A stretch of DNA of 64,000 bases from an uncultured Collinsella sp. (GTDB taxonomy: Bacteria; Actinomycetota; Coriobacteriia; Coriobacteriales; Coriobacteriaceae): positions 1-64,000 of the forward strand of contig UQIK01000003.1 of the NCBI GenBank assembly GCA_900541125.1, in the 5' to 3' direction. Shown here piece by piece: positions 44,201 to 52,146 of this stretch. The position numbers were made by a program, and so were the translations under genes. Below the pieces are notes generated by a model. It did not search any database, had not been told where the DNA came from, and worked only from the letters and a program-made list of their open reading frames with translations. How positions within the stretch are numbered: position 1 is the first letter of the stretch; each line of letters starts with the position of its first letter.

Positions 44201-47200
44201 AGGCTGCCATCAGCGGCAATCTCATCACCGGCTCCTCGATGAGTGCGGACAACGGCTATGTCGAGAAGAAGCAAACGAAGGAGGGCCTCAAGGACGGGGA
44301 GCACTATCAGGTTAACTTCTCAAAGCTCACCTTCAACAAGCCGGGCACGTATAAGTTTGCTATTAACGAACAGGTTCCGAATGTTCTCGGCGAGTGGAAG
44401 TATGACACGCACACTTATGTCCTGACCATTACCGTAACCGATGAGGGCGGCAAGCTTGTGGCCCGCGCCGATGGCGCGACCGGCTCGGAAGGCTTCATCT
44501 TCACCAATAGGTATCGTACCTCGACGAGCTACGAGCTCCAGGGCGGTCTGGAGATCGTCAAGACGCTCAACGGGCACGACCTGCATGCCGGCATGTTTGG
44601 CTTTACGGTAACGGGCGAAGACGCCGCCTCGACCGATAAGCTCAACAAGCTGCTGCGCGCAGATGAGGGCAAGCTCACCGTGACAAACGATGAGCCGCAG
44701 GCCGATGGCACGTCCCATACCGGCATTTTGGGTGGCCTGACCTTTGCGACGGAAGATGCGGGTAAGACGTTTACTTACAAGGTTGTCGAGAATGGCGGCG
44801 GCAAGGGCGGCTATACATACGACTGCACCTATTGGATGGTAGAGATTGCGGTTAATAATCGCCGCGATGGTTCGCTCTATACCGTGACCACGGCCAAGCA
44901 CTATGACGCCAATGAAGCTGAAGAGCCCCACGAGAAAAAGGTCTTCAGCTCCGAGAGCGGTACCGCCAAGGCTCAGGTGTTCTTTACCAACAGCTACGCT
45001 GCGACCGGAACATTCGACGGTCTTACTGCCGAGAAGGTAATGGATTCCGGCGACAAGATCGAGGCTGGCCAGTATACGTTTGACCTGTATGCCGAGAAGG
45101 CCGACGGCTCGCTCGAAAAGATGGATGAGGGCACGACTCAGGCGGACGAGGACGGTACCGCTACGGTCGACTTTGGTAAGGTTAACTTTAAGCTTGGCGA
45201 TGCTACCAGCGGAACTCATGAGCAGACGATTGACCTTGCCGGCGCCGTCAACGATGGCATTGCCACTAAGCGTCACAATGCCGACCACACCACCACCTAC
45301 AGCTTTAACCTGGTGGCAAAGGAGCGTATGGCCAACCTGCCCGAGGGTGTGCGTCCCGTGGATACGTCTGCGACGTGCCGAGTGCTGCTCGAGGTGACCG
45401 ACCACAACGACGGCAATCTGACGTCCAAGGTGACCTATCGCGATGGTACCGAGAAGGGTAAGATCGTCTTCCACAACACGCGTGATAAGGTCAAGACGAT
45501 TGGCACGGTCGCGAAGCCCGATGTGGACATCGACGGGCAGTTGCTTTCTGTGGGCGACTCCTACGTCTATACCATCAACTGGGCCAATACCGAGGCCGAC
45601 GCCGCCGGTAATCTGGTTTCGGCCAACGTGACCGTGACCGACGAGCTGCCCACGGGCGTCGTGTTCGAGGCCTTTGAGGGCGAGTATGCCGATAAGGGCG
45701 CCGCGAGCGGCCAGTCGCTTACTTGGAACCTGGGTAAGCAACCCGCGGGCAGCCACGGTTCGGTGCGCGTGCGCGTCAAGATTACCGAGGACGCCGTGAA
45801 GGACGCCCAAAGCGCTGTCGACACCATCAATAACACTGCCACCGTTTGGGTCGGCAACAAGAGCTATACCGGCACCACGACCAATTACGTGCCCAAGAAG
45901 TCCGAGAGCGATGCTCAGGATTCGAATGAGTCGGGTGCGGCGCTGGGCGACGAACTCACCTACACCATCGGCTACAAGAACACCGAGGGCGCACCTGCCA
46001 CGGTGACGATTACCGATACCGTTCCCGTGGGGACCAAGTTCGTGGAGTTCGCGGGCGATCGCAAGGATGCCGGCTCCAAGGACAACGACGGCAACCTCAC
46101 CTGGACGCTGGCGGACGTTCCCGCCGGCAAGGAGGGCACGGTTCAGTTTAAGGTTCGCGTGACCGAGGACGCGTTCAAGAGCGGCGGCGCTTCGGGCGAC
46201 ATCTCCAACCAGGCGTCGGTGGCGGTCGGTAACAACCCTGCCGTCAAGACCAACACCACTACCGATCAGGTTTCTGACGGGCGCCTGACGTTGAGCAAGA
46301 CGGTCACGGCCGCCGAAGGCATCACCGCGCCCAACAAGGCATTTACCTTTAAGGTGCTGCTCTACCAGGCCGATGGCACAACGCCGCTGGCCGGCACCTT
46401 TGCGTTCGCCGGTCGTCCCGGCGGCACCAATGGCACTTATGTAAGTGGACAGATCAAGAGCGGTGACACCATCGCGCTTAAGGCCGGCGGTTCCGTCACG
46501 GTTACCTTGCCCACGGGTACGCACTACGAGGTGCAGGAGCTCGACTCCAAGGGTGAGCTCATGACGAGTGAGGACGGATTTGCGGTTGCCGATAAGGCGA
46601 ACCCCCAGAAGGGTACCGTCGGACAGGCGACGCAGGTGGGCTTCACCAACGTCTACAGCGTGGAGTCCACGAAGGTGGAAAACGCTTTTAAGGTGCAAAA
46701 GAAGATCTCCGGACGCAACTGGACGACGTCGGATGTCTTTACCATGACGCTGACTGCCCAGGGCGAGGCACCGATGCCCAAGGGCGCCAAGGAGGGCGTG
46801 TCGACGATTGAGCTGCACAAGGATGCCCAGGTCGGCAACTTCGGCACCATCGAGTACACCAAGCCCGGCATCTATACCTATGTGATTACCGAGCAGTCGG
46901 GTGACGAGACGGCACTTACGTTCTCGAAGGCCACCTATCGTGCCACCGTCACGGTGACCGACGACGGCGCCGGTAAGCTGTCTGCCAAGACCAAGATTGC
47001 ACAGCTGACCGACGATGCGGGCGACGCTGTTGAGCGCACGGTCGAGGCGGCGGTCTTTACCAACACCGCCAAGACCGGCAGCCTCACCGTCAAGAAGACG
47101 GTCGTCGGCGGCGACAGCCAGCGCGAGTTCGGCTTTGCGGTCACGCTGACCGACGGGGACGGCGAGCCCGTCTCCGGCACCTTCGGCAAGGGCGAGCACG

Positions 47201-50200
47201 CCGTGACGTTCACGGACGGCAAGACGACCTTCACGCTCAAGGACGGCGGGGAGAAGACCGTCGCCGGCCTGCCCGTGGGCGCGCGCTACACCGTGACCGA
47301 GGACGCCGCCGAGGGCTATACGACCACGGTCAACGGGGCTGACGGCTCCAAGGCCGAAGGCGCCGTGACCGAGGCCGGCGCGACCGCGGCGTTCACCAAC
47401 ACGTACGGTACGGCCACCGAGGGCAGGGACGTCTCCACCGCGGGACTCTTCACCAAGGCGCTCGAGGGCCGCGACTGGGCCGGGGGCGACAGCTTCCAGT
47501 TCACGCTTACGGGCGAGGGCGGCGCCCCCATGCCCGAGGGCTCTGCCGACGGCTCCAAGACTGTCAGCGTGACGGCCGCCGCCGGAACCAAGGCGGGCGA
47601 TAGGGTCGCCTTCGACTTCGGAGCCATCCGCTACACGCTCGACGACATCAAGGATGCCGAGTTCGCCGAGGTCGGCGGCAAGCGCGTGCGCGCTAAGACC
47701 TTCACCTACACGGTGCGCGAGGTCAGGCCCGATGACGGCTCCGCCATCGCCGGCGTGTCCTACGACGGCCACGTCGCCACGATGACGGTGACCGTGACCG
47801 ACGACGGCTCCGGCAACCTTACGGCCGCGACGCCCGCGATCGCGCAGGTGAGCGGCGGCGACTTCGTCAACACCTACACGACCGAGCTCGACTACTCGGC
47901 CCGCGCGGGCGTGCGCCTGTCCAAGACGCTCTCCGGCCGCGCCATGGAGGCGGGGCAGTTCGCCTTCACCGTGACCGCGGACGCCGAGACGGCCGCCAAG
48001 CTCGGCCTCAAGACCGACAAGGATGCCTACGCCGTGGCCGCTGCCGATGACGGAGAGGCCGACCTGATCGACCTCGTCGGCGGCGCTGCGGGCAGCGATG
48101 TGAAGTTCACCGACGCCGACGCGGGCAAGACCTACAGCTTCACCGTCACCGAGACCAAACTCGGCGGCGAGGGCTACGCCAACGACACCGCGCCGCGCAC
48201 GGTGACCATCGCGCCCGCCTACGATGCCGCGACGGGCAAGCTCACGGTCACGACCACAGTTGTCAAGGACGGTGTCGAGGTCGCCCGCAGCGAGGTCTCC
48301 ACGGCAGATGACGTCACGGCGACGCCTGCGCCCGTGACGGTCGCGTTCGAGAACTCCTACGAGGCCACCGGAACGCTCGGCGGCGAGGGCAACGTGGCAA
48401 TTAATGCCACCAAGACGCTGGCGGGCCGCGCCGCGGCGGCGGGCGAGTTCTCGTTCTCCGTCCGCGATGCCCAGGGTAACGTGGTCGCGACTGCGACCAA
48501 CCAGGCCTCCGGCGACGGCGAGGCCGCGGGACATGCGTTCTCGCCCATTGCCTACACCACCGACACTCTCGAGCGGATGGTGGCGGACGGCATCGCCGCC
48601 AGGGTCGCCGACGGCTCCTGGGTCATTTCCTATACCGTATCCGAGGACGGCACGGACCGGCTGCCCGCGGGCGTGACGGCGGCCGCCTCGAGCTTCGACA
48701 TCACGGTCAAGGTGACCGATGACGGCAAGGGCGGGCTGGATGTGGCCGTGGTCTACCCCGAGGGCTCCGGCGGCACGCTGTCGTTCGTGAACGGCTACGG
48801 CACCAACGAGGCGACGGTCGACCTCGCGGGCACCAAGACGCTGGCGCTCGGCCAGGCCGGGCTCGGCCTGGCGCAGGCTGACATCGCGGGCAAGTACACC
48901 TTTAAGATCACGCCGCTGGACGGCGCGCCCGCGCCGGTCGACGCCTCCGGCAAGACGGTGACCGAGGCGACCAACGACGCCGCCGGCAACGTCGAGCTGG
49001 GCCACGTCACGTTCAGGCAGCCGAGCGACCTCGATGACGTCGAGATCGACGGCGGCGGCCTGCGCACCAAGACGTTTGCCTACCGGGTGAGCGAGTCCGG
49101 TTCGGTCGACGGCGTGGTCAACGACGCGACGGCGACGAGGACCTTCACGGTCAAGGTGGTCGAGGACACCAACGCGGGCACGCTCGTCGCGGAGGTCCTG
49201 CCCGCAGAGGGTACGCCCGAGGGCAAGGGCGCGTTCGAGTTCACCAACACCTACGGCGTGAACCCGACGCCGAGCTCCGTCACCGACCAGATCAAGGTGA
49301 ACAAGAAGCTCAAGGGCCGTGACCTGGCCGAGGGCGAGTTCGAGTTCCAGTTGGTCGAGCTTGCCGCCGACGGCAGCGAGAGCGTCGCGGCGACGGGCAA
49401 GAACGCCGCCGACGGCACGGTCGCGCTCAGCCCCGTCACCTACACCGCGCCCGGCATGCACAGCTACGAGCTGCGCGAGGTCGCCGGCACGGCGGGCGGC
49501 GTGACGTACGACAAGGCGACGTACCGCGTGCGCACGACGGTTGTCGACGCCGGTAACGGCACGCTCGCCGTCAAGCACGAGCTCATGGATGCCGAGGGCA
49601 ATCCCACGGGCGACGACTCGGTGACGTTCACCAACGGCTACGAGGCCGCACCCGTCACCCTCAAGCTGGGCGCCGCCAAGGTGCTCAAGGGCGCCGAGCT
49701 CAAGGCGGGCCAGTTTAGCTTTGAGCTCAAGAGCCGGGACGGCAAGGTCATGTCGACCGCCAAGAACGCCGCGGACGGCAGCGTCACGTTCGATGTGCTG
49801 ACCTTCAAGCAGGCTGGCACCTACACCTTCACGGTGAGCGAGGTCGACGACGGCCAGGCGCACGTGACCTACGACAAGGCGGTGCACAAGATCGTCGTCA
49901 CGGTGAGCGACGAGGCGGCCGACGGCACCAAGACGGGCTACCTGTCGGCGAGGGTCTCCTACGAGGGCGACGCCAACGTGCCGCCAGTCTTCACCAACAG
50001 CTACGCCGAGAATCCCGGGACCCCCGGCACCCCCGAGAACCCCGGCACGCCGGGCGGCGGCTCAGACGGCGGTTCAGATAACGGCTCCGGCAGCGGCTCT
50101 AGCGGCGACGGCTCCAAGGGCGGCATGCCCGACACCGGCGACCGCAGCCTGCCGGTCGAGGCGCTCGCGGCCATGGCCGGCATCGGCGCGCTGATCACAG

Positions 50201-50235
50201 CGGGCGGCGCGGTCCTGTACCGCAGGCGCCGCTAG
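38215..50235 (+). CDS. giant sortase-anchored surface protein with fibro-slime head and tandem pilin-like modules
   Basis: A 4006-residue cell-wall protein. A signal peptide ends at ASA (45-47). A fibro-slime/PA14-like domain (about 100-410) includes FSGDDDVWVYIDGVLVGDLG and LSFFYLERGAG. A Cna-B/SpaA-like domain (about 414-500) follows. Then come about fifteen or more modules of about 130 residues, with the FctA/Spy0128-type pattern (GTYTYTISEV, YDKAVHKIVVTVSD, FTNSY). Two DUF11-like repeats (about 2430-2690) lie in the middle. The tail is a PGTP/GGS spacer, the sorting motif MPDTG (3971-3975), a hydrophobic helix and RRRR. GGAGGG precedes the start at 38215. The modules probably carry isopeptide cross-links and make a long stalk for an adhesive head. 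No sortase gene is in the window. Confidence 0.9.
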   Translation: MNRACARAREMLKPFGKKTNTAKRVLRVLAVPLAACALLFGATSASADQAVPFSNHTVQTVNPTGTTVNLFDYWVVNGDNDKSVNINNKNGNDNTGINKGHQLKFNGGAGSGINKWTGRSGIDGFGRLPFVKNTLVNGYPEIKAGTYASYGTKGDCTDESLAYLFNNDSQANGKQNGKAVYNNVQGLFQLKDGYYVYDSYGSDGNYGNYAVYNPTTKSFNVYDKAGVYKGDASSETNLGQFFPFDSASKVFDEQGNSLSPKQIIDGSTSLNHHFGMSMTTEFVQPNGGKTTKGEDMIFEFSGDDDVWVYIDGVLVGDLGGIHEKATLKINFATGDVHVGHVDNANDPETTIQDTTIRAMYEAAGADVSNFSINSPNTFSDSTKHKLSFFYLERGAGASNMSLKFNLTTLPSSEVEKVNQNGEAVQGAEFALYRSDANWSTQGEAIAQGTTDDKGQLVLLKSDGSVLSFDEEHNTNHCDYFVLKEISLPEGYRSSLTSSTTATPGELHLQYKQAAASGSGGVVVAPQTTVKTADNKTWTGSRMWLNGGYLAAKETISLSKETIDNKGNAISSGTTFAVVLKLTGAGEDHKSEDAWTAVTGNPLEGYKLCSAHGIAGAVEAANSADTSVFAVNTKGDYEVTVRSLPGDIEKYAAMMEDKSKSEYTVAAYHTTASSLAEATTENTSMVQYQSINRQFSTVIHLTNVQNRLFVQKIDDLGKPVNGATFELYKSDDVTGESPSTYAIKPNAEPYDTVQANGMTYPYDIEGAACFPLDSTNHAPLIKGTYYLRESVSPDGHEINNTITKVIVDDSGVYVDAGEENDGVRSMSGPGSLIASLAQFGSPDSIDNTLTHIKGKLQSATGLDAKGNLTWGQTSTAQGVTPSLADNLMHMRYDKTTQGAKTVLRYVEDGGDRNGQLATIFADTGINRMALYQDDDATNGTDLGTLQLNHLFTTATAVQYTDCRVAPLQVTKTVTADTGLTAPTKDAKGNDLTFTFKFTLPESQKGYEAHVFDASGNAVGNSFRLKNGDTHSIKAGETIRVYGLKKGASYSVSELTTKREASNGDVLASIVNTVTGSAEESVLPAGFSLVSRKAGGEEQSGTGNTIEGKIVALAGGQIPADNTLEFTNNYSAKPVTLDAQNRLGAKKLLEGRDWADGDSFTVQLTADDGVPMPNGAKSKVSTVELTKNSQTQTVGDITYKTATFGDITYAKPGTYTYTISEVIPGSDAGADGISYSAARYKAEVVVEDNQAGALVVKSVKMTQERNDAGDDTKTEVADAIFTNRYDEHERNITIHAQKSLTDNAGTFLLAQNTFSFTLEGMGGYADDDAAFDPKTVVPSIKPPMPQGTEGNTATVGNNADDGAVTWPAISYTAKPDAGRAYVYKFAENPGSVTGMTYDGSVYYAVVRNAEKGAGIQTSVEYYKAAEDGSVEKLDNNATPSFTNIYSVKPTSVTLQGQKTVSGRDWNQDESYTFNLAAAADDDGATSLGKTTKQAVTDGVVVINTNQAVASTPESGRVASFSFGTEAAPTVTFNRAGTFSFNITEDAAQDGQAGMSMDKHTARATVMVTDLDESGNHAGELRVSSVTYANTGASDVDKPVTDKAAFTNAYHASGTFGGMTVSKALEGRASIAGQFTFAVTGLWYNGVQTSVDGAEASLSNKAAEAGVSGAVVGASGQEKLFARTLTEQDLGHTFAYRIHENQPAAAAGYAYDTGYTGDAIVLVKVLARKNDPAKLYTVTTVLKGTGVTELLGDGADASALTDEKIVELKQKPNTYVQQYDASEVGATTPAVSFVNRYEASLDYGAAGGLQIEKTLTYPKDATIFGSPKSTFRYIVKPADETSASKVGISTDGRVFETANVEADAPKTVSLVPASGLTFTQDDAGKTFTYTVSEIDDKATGYTYDKTVHTVRAVVADNGDGTLRVTTSVSKQVDGKDELEGQWIYPSGATSTGVATVKFKNTYTVTEAATYTPSVTKVVAGADAPGKFTFAMTAADDATKAAISGNLITGSSMSADNGYVEKKQTKEGLKDGEHYQVNFSKLTFNKPGTYKFAINEQVPNVLGEWKYDTHTYVLTITVTDEGGKLVARADGATGSEGFIFTNRYRTSTSYELQGGLEIVKTLNGHDLHAGMFGFTVTGEDAASTDKLNKLLRADEGKLTVTNDEPQADGTSHTGILGGLTFATEDAGKTFTYKVVENGGGKGGYTYDCTYWMVEIAVNNRRDGSLYTVTTAKHYDANEAEEPHEKKVFSSESGTAKAQVFFTNSYAATGTFDGLTAEKVMDSGDKIEAGQYTFDLYAEKADGSLEKMDEGTTQADEDGTATVDFGKVNFKLGDATSGTHEQTIDLAGAVNDGIATKRHNADHTTTYSFNLVAKERMANLPEGVRPVDTSATCRVLLEVTDHNDGNLTSKVTYRDGTEKGKIVFHNTRDKVKTIGTVAKPDVDIDGQLLSVGDSYVYTINWANTEADAAGNLVSANVTVTDELPTGVVFEAFEGEYADKGAASGQSLTWNLGKQPAGSHGSVRVRVKITEDAVKDAQSAVDTINNTATVWVGNKSYTGTTTNYVPKKSESDAQDSNESGAALGDELTYTIGYKNTEGAPATVTITDTVPVGTKFVEFAGDRKDAGSKDNDGNLTWTLADVPAGKEGTVQFKVRVTEDAFKSGGASGDISNQASVAVGNNPAVKTNTTTDQVSDGRLTLSKTVTAAEGITAPNKAFTFKVLLYQADGTTPLAGTFAFAGRPGGTNGTYVSGQIKSGDTIALKAGGSVTVTLPTGTHYEVQELDSKGELMTSEDGFAVADKANPQKGTVGQATQVGFTNVYSVESTKVENAFKVQKKISGRNWTTSDVFTMTLTAQGEAPMPKGAKEGVSTIELHKDAQVGNFGTIEYTKPGIYTYVITEQSGDETALTFSKATYRATVTVTDDGAGKLSAKTKIAQLTDDAGDAVERTVEAAVFTNTAKTGSLTVKKTVVGGDSQREFGFAVTLTDGDGEPVSGTFGKGEHAVTFTDGKTTFTLKDGGEKTVAGLPVGARYTVTEDAAEGYTTTVNGADGSKAEGAVTEAGATAAFTNTYGTATEGRDVSTAGLFTKALEGRDWAGGDSFQFTLTGEGGAPMPEGSADGSKTVSVTAAAGTKAGDRVAFDFGAIRYTLDDIKDAEFAEVGGKRVRAKTFTYTVREVRPDDGSAIAGVSYDGHVATMTVTVTDDGSGNLTAATPAIAQVSGGDFVNTYTTELDYSARAGVRLSKTLSGRAMEAGQFAFTVTADAETAAKLGLKTDKDAYAVAAADDGEADLIDLVGGAAGSDVKFTDADAGKTYSFTVTETKLGGEGYANDTAPRTVTIAPAYDAATGKLTVTTTVVKDGVEVARSEVSTADDVTATPAPVTVAFENSYEATGTLGGEGNVAINATKTLAGRAAAAGEFSFSVRDAQGNVVATATNQASGDGEAAGHAFSPIAYTTDTLERMVADGIAARVADGSWVISYTVSEDGTDRLPAGVTAAASSFDITVKVTDDGKGGLDVAVVYPEGSGGTLSFVNGYGTNEATVDLAGTKTLALGQAGLGLAQADIAGKYTFKITPLDGAPAPVDASGKTVTEATNDAAGNVELGHVTFRQPSDLDDVEIDGGGLRTKTFAYRVSESGSVDGVVNDATATRTFTVKVVEDTNAGTLVAEVLPAEGTPEGKGAFEFTNTYGVNPTPSSVTDQIKVNKKLKGRDLAEGEFEFQLVELAADGSESVAATGKNAADGTVALSPVTYTAPGMHSYELREVAGTAGGVTYDKATYRVRTTVVDAGNGTLAVKHELMDAEGNPTGDDSVTFTNGYEAAPVTLKLGAAKVLKGAELKAGQFSFELKSRDGKVMSTAKNAADGSVTFDVLTFKQAGTYTFTVSEVDDGQAHVTYDKAVHKIVVTVSDEAADGTKTGYLSARVSYEGDANVPPVFTNSYAENPGTPGTPENPGTPGGGSDGGSDNGSGSGSSGDGSKGGMPDTGDRSLPVEALAAMAGIGALITAGGAVLYRRRR

Positions 50236-50247
50236 CGATATGGACGA

Positions 50248-50280
50248 GTGGGGCGAATCCATCCGATGGGTTCGCCCCAC
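50248..50280 (+). terminator. hairpin behind the giant surface protein gene
   Basis: GTGGGGCGAA pairs with TTCGCCCCAC, with CCAT/ATGG pairing in the loop. It lies 13 bases after the stop, but the following bases (TTGCCC) are not a T run. Confidence 0.6.
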
Positions 50281-50309
50281 TTGCCCTGCTGGACGGGAGC
50301 AGGTAAGAT
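50281..50309 (+). promoter_or_regulatory. promoter of the SRP RNA gene
   Basis: TTGCCC (50281-50286) and TAAGAT (50304-50309) are 17 bases apart. The start would be near 50317, two bases before the predicted RNA 5' end. Confidence 0.65.
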
Positions 50310-50318
50310 ATACCGAGC

Positions 50319-50432
50319 GCCTAGCGCGTTCGATGGGTTCGGATGACGACATGTTCCGAATCTGGTCAGGTCCGGAAGGAAGCAGCCATAAGGAGCCTCT
50401 GTCGGGCATCCGAATCCATCGAGCGCACGGGC
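50319..50432 (+). ncRNA. ffs: signal recognition particle RNA (4.5S type)
   Basis: The universal SRP core, GGTCAGGTCCGGAAGG then AAGCAGCC, lies at about 50364-50387. The ends pair over a long stem: GCGC, TTCGATGG and TTCGGATG on the 5' side with CATCCGAA, CCATCGA and GCGC on the 3' side. About 114 bases long, it is the short bacterial form without the Alu domain. TTTCTTTTTG after 50432 completes termination. It guides membrane proteins to the SecYEG complex with Ffh. Confidence 0.92.
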
Positions 50433-50478
50433 TTTCTTTTTGCGCGGTTTTACCAAACCGCGCAATGCTCGACGCTGC

Positions 50479-50578
50479 GCGCCACCCAGAGCGACAATTT
50501 GTCATTCAAAAGGCAAGGCATGACCAGAAGGTCTATGCCTTGCCTTTTTCATGCCAACTTGTTCGCTCTGGGTGGCGC
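50479..50578. repeat. nested palindrome with GCGCCACCCAGAGCGA arms
   Basis: The outer arms 50479-50494 and 50563-50578 are perfect 16-mers. The inner arms AAGGCAAGGCAT and ATGCCTTGCCTT form a second hairpin followed by TTT. A further GCGCGG/CCGCGC hairpin lies just before, at 50442-50463. Structure is similar in style to 1637-1775. No gene lies between 50433 and 50932. Confidence 0.75.
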
Positions 50579-50848
50579 TCGCTGGCTTTGCCAAAACATC
50601 GATGGCTACGCGGTCCCGGTGCCGGCGGGCTGTTTGGTGTCTCGCTGGTCCTCGGCTTTGCCTGCGGGATCGCTCGACTACCAAATACCTCGTCGCCGGC
50701 CGGGCCCCGTCGTTCAAAAATCACCCGTAAAGGCGCATTTATCTAATTAAATCTATCCCTTATGGGATGCTGCTGGTTGGCGTTGTCTGGAGCGCGGCGG
50801 CTACGTGGTTCAAGAGACGGCGGCATTACCATCTGTTTTTTCAAGTAA

Positions 50849-50889
50849 AGAGGCCCGTTTCCCTGGGTGGGGGAAACGGACCTCTTTTT
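50849..50889. terminator. terminator behind the coiled-coil wall protein gene
   Basis: GAGG-CCGTTTCC pairs with GGAAACGG-CCTC. On the forward strand TTTTTG follows; on the reverse strand TTTACTTG follows, serving the gene that ends at 50933. Confidence 0.8.
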
Positions 50890-50932
50890 GTCTCTTGGCT
50901 TGTGGATTGGCGAAGACAATAACCGCTGGCAG

Positions 50933-51931
50933 CTATTTTGAGTTCTTGATGCGGCGTGTGGCTGCGGCGGTTATTCCGAGTCCTGCGGCGGCGATTCCTG
51001 CGAGTGTGATTGCGCTCGGCGCTGTGTCGCCCGTGTTCGCGAGCTTACCGGCGGTCGTATCTGCTTGCTTGCCGCTGCTCGAGTTCGCCTGCTTGGTGGA
51101 GCTTGGCGGGGTATTTTTGCCGGTCGCGGGCGAGCTGGCGGGCTGTGTTGCCTCGGCCGGTTGCGCCGAGTTGGAGGGAGGCGTCGTCTCGGTCGGTTGC
51201 GTTATCTCGGGCGAGGTGGCCTTGTCTGCCGCGGCCTTTGCCTCTTCGTATGCCTTGCAGGCGTCGTCATAGGCCGTTTGCGCTTTTTTCAAATTGTCGA
51301 GGAGCGCATCTCGCTTGGCTGTTTCCTCGTCGATGTGGGCTTTGACTTCCTCCGCCGCACTTTCGAATCTCTGAACCTGTCTTTCCTGGCTTTCGAGGCG
51401 GCGTTGGTAGCTGTCAAGCGTCGTTTTGCAAGACTCTTCTTGCAATTTTGCCGCCATGATTTCGGAGCGCAACTGTTTAATAGCTTCGCTGGGCGCCTCG
51501 TCGCCGAGTGCCTTAAGTGCCTCTAATTTTGCCTGAAGGCTGCTTACCAGGTTGCTGGCCTCGTCGTATTTGGCTTGGGCTGCATCGACGTTCGCTTGCA
51601 TGGCGGGAAGGAGTTCCCTACATTCGGCGGCATGCGCCAGCATAATGTCGCGGAGCTCTTGATCACTGGCAATCATATTATTGATTCCCGCAATTCTCTC
51701 GGGACTTGCGGCGTCCTCCGCTGCTTTGAGTTTTTTGAGCGCTTCCTGCATGGCTGCATACGCTCTTTCTTTTGCGGCGTCCGCATCTTTCGTCTGCAAG
51801 GCAACTGCATCGACAGGGGAGTTGGTTTCTGCCGCGATCGCCGTTGCGGGGGCGATTCCCGCGACAAGTGCCGCGGAAAGGGCGATGCCCACAGTTGCTC
51901 GTCTTGCTCTTCTTGCGAGAATGTCGTTCAT
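50933..51931 (-). CDS. secreted coiled-coil wall protein with LANTG sorting signal
   Basis: A 332-residue surface protein of unknown function. A signal peptide (MNDILARRARRATVGIALSA, cleaved after about residue 34, IAA) is followed by a long helical coiled coil (about 50-245), with alanine-, glutamate- and lysine-rich heptads and a proposed hinge. A proline-, threonine- and serine-rich wall-spanning stretch (about 245-295) leads to LANTGD, a hydrophobic helix and RRIKNSK, a sortase signal. TGAGGTG precedes the ATG at 51931. It may be a spacer or binding protein at the wall. The coiled coil resembles many actinobacterial wall proteins but no named family was recognised. Confidence 0.78.
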   Translation of the reverse strand: MNDILARRARRATVGIALSAALVAGIAPATAIAAETNSPVDAVALQTKDADAAKERAYAAMQEALKKLKAAEDAASPERIAGINNMIASDQELRDIMLAHAAECRELLPAMQANVDAAQAKYDEASNLVSSLQAKLEALKALGDEAPSEAIKQLRSEIMAAKLQEESCKTTLDSYQRRLESQERQVQRFESAAEEVKAHIDEETAKRDALLDNLKKAQTAYDDACKAYEEAKAAADKATSPEITQPTETTPPSNSAQPAEATQPASSPATGKNTPPSSTKQANSSSGKQADTTAGKLANTGDTAPSAITLAGIAAAGLGITAAATRRIKNSK

Positions 51932-52146
51932 CTCGGCACCTCATTTCAAGGGTCGGCGACTAACTTGGTAGCACTAATGTAAGTATATCAGGCGGTCGAC
52001 CCGACACTGGCTGGGTGTGCGCGTGCCTTTCCGCTTCTTTGGAAACCGAATCCCGTTAGAAATGACGAGTTGTTTACGCTTCTTTTGGGGTGGCGGTACT
52101 ATCATGATTCGAATTGAATGTGGATGATGATAGGGAGCGCCTTTTT

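Noticed and set aside
44320..49887. A very long reverse-strand open frame (about 1855 codons) opposite the giant surface protein gene
   Set aside because: It is the mirror of strong codon bias in the forward gene. It is a low-complexity, His/Arg/Gly/Val-rich product without domains, and the forward frame has clear modules, signal peptide and sorting signal.
50240..50750. Open frames of 135-168 codons overlapping the SRP RNA
   Set aside because: They overlap a clear structural RNA and a nested palindrome, with no plausible start signals.
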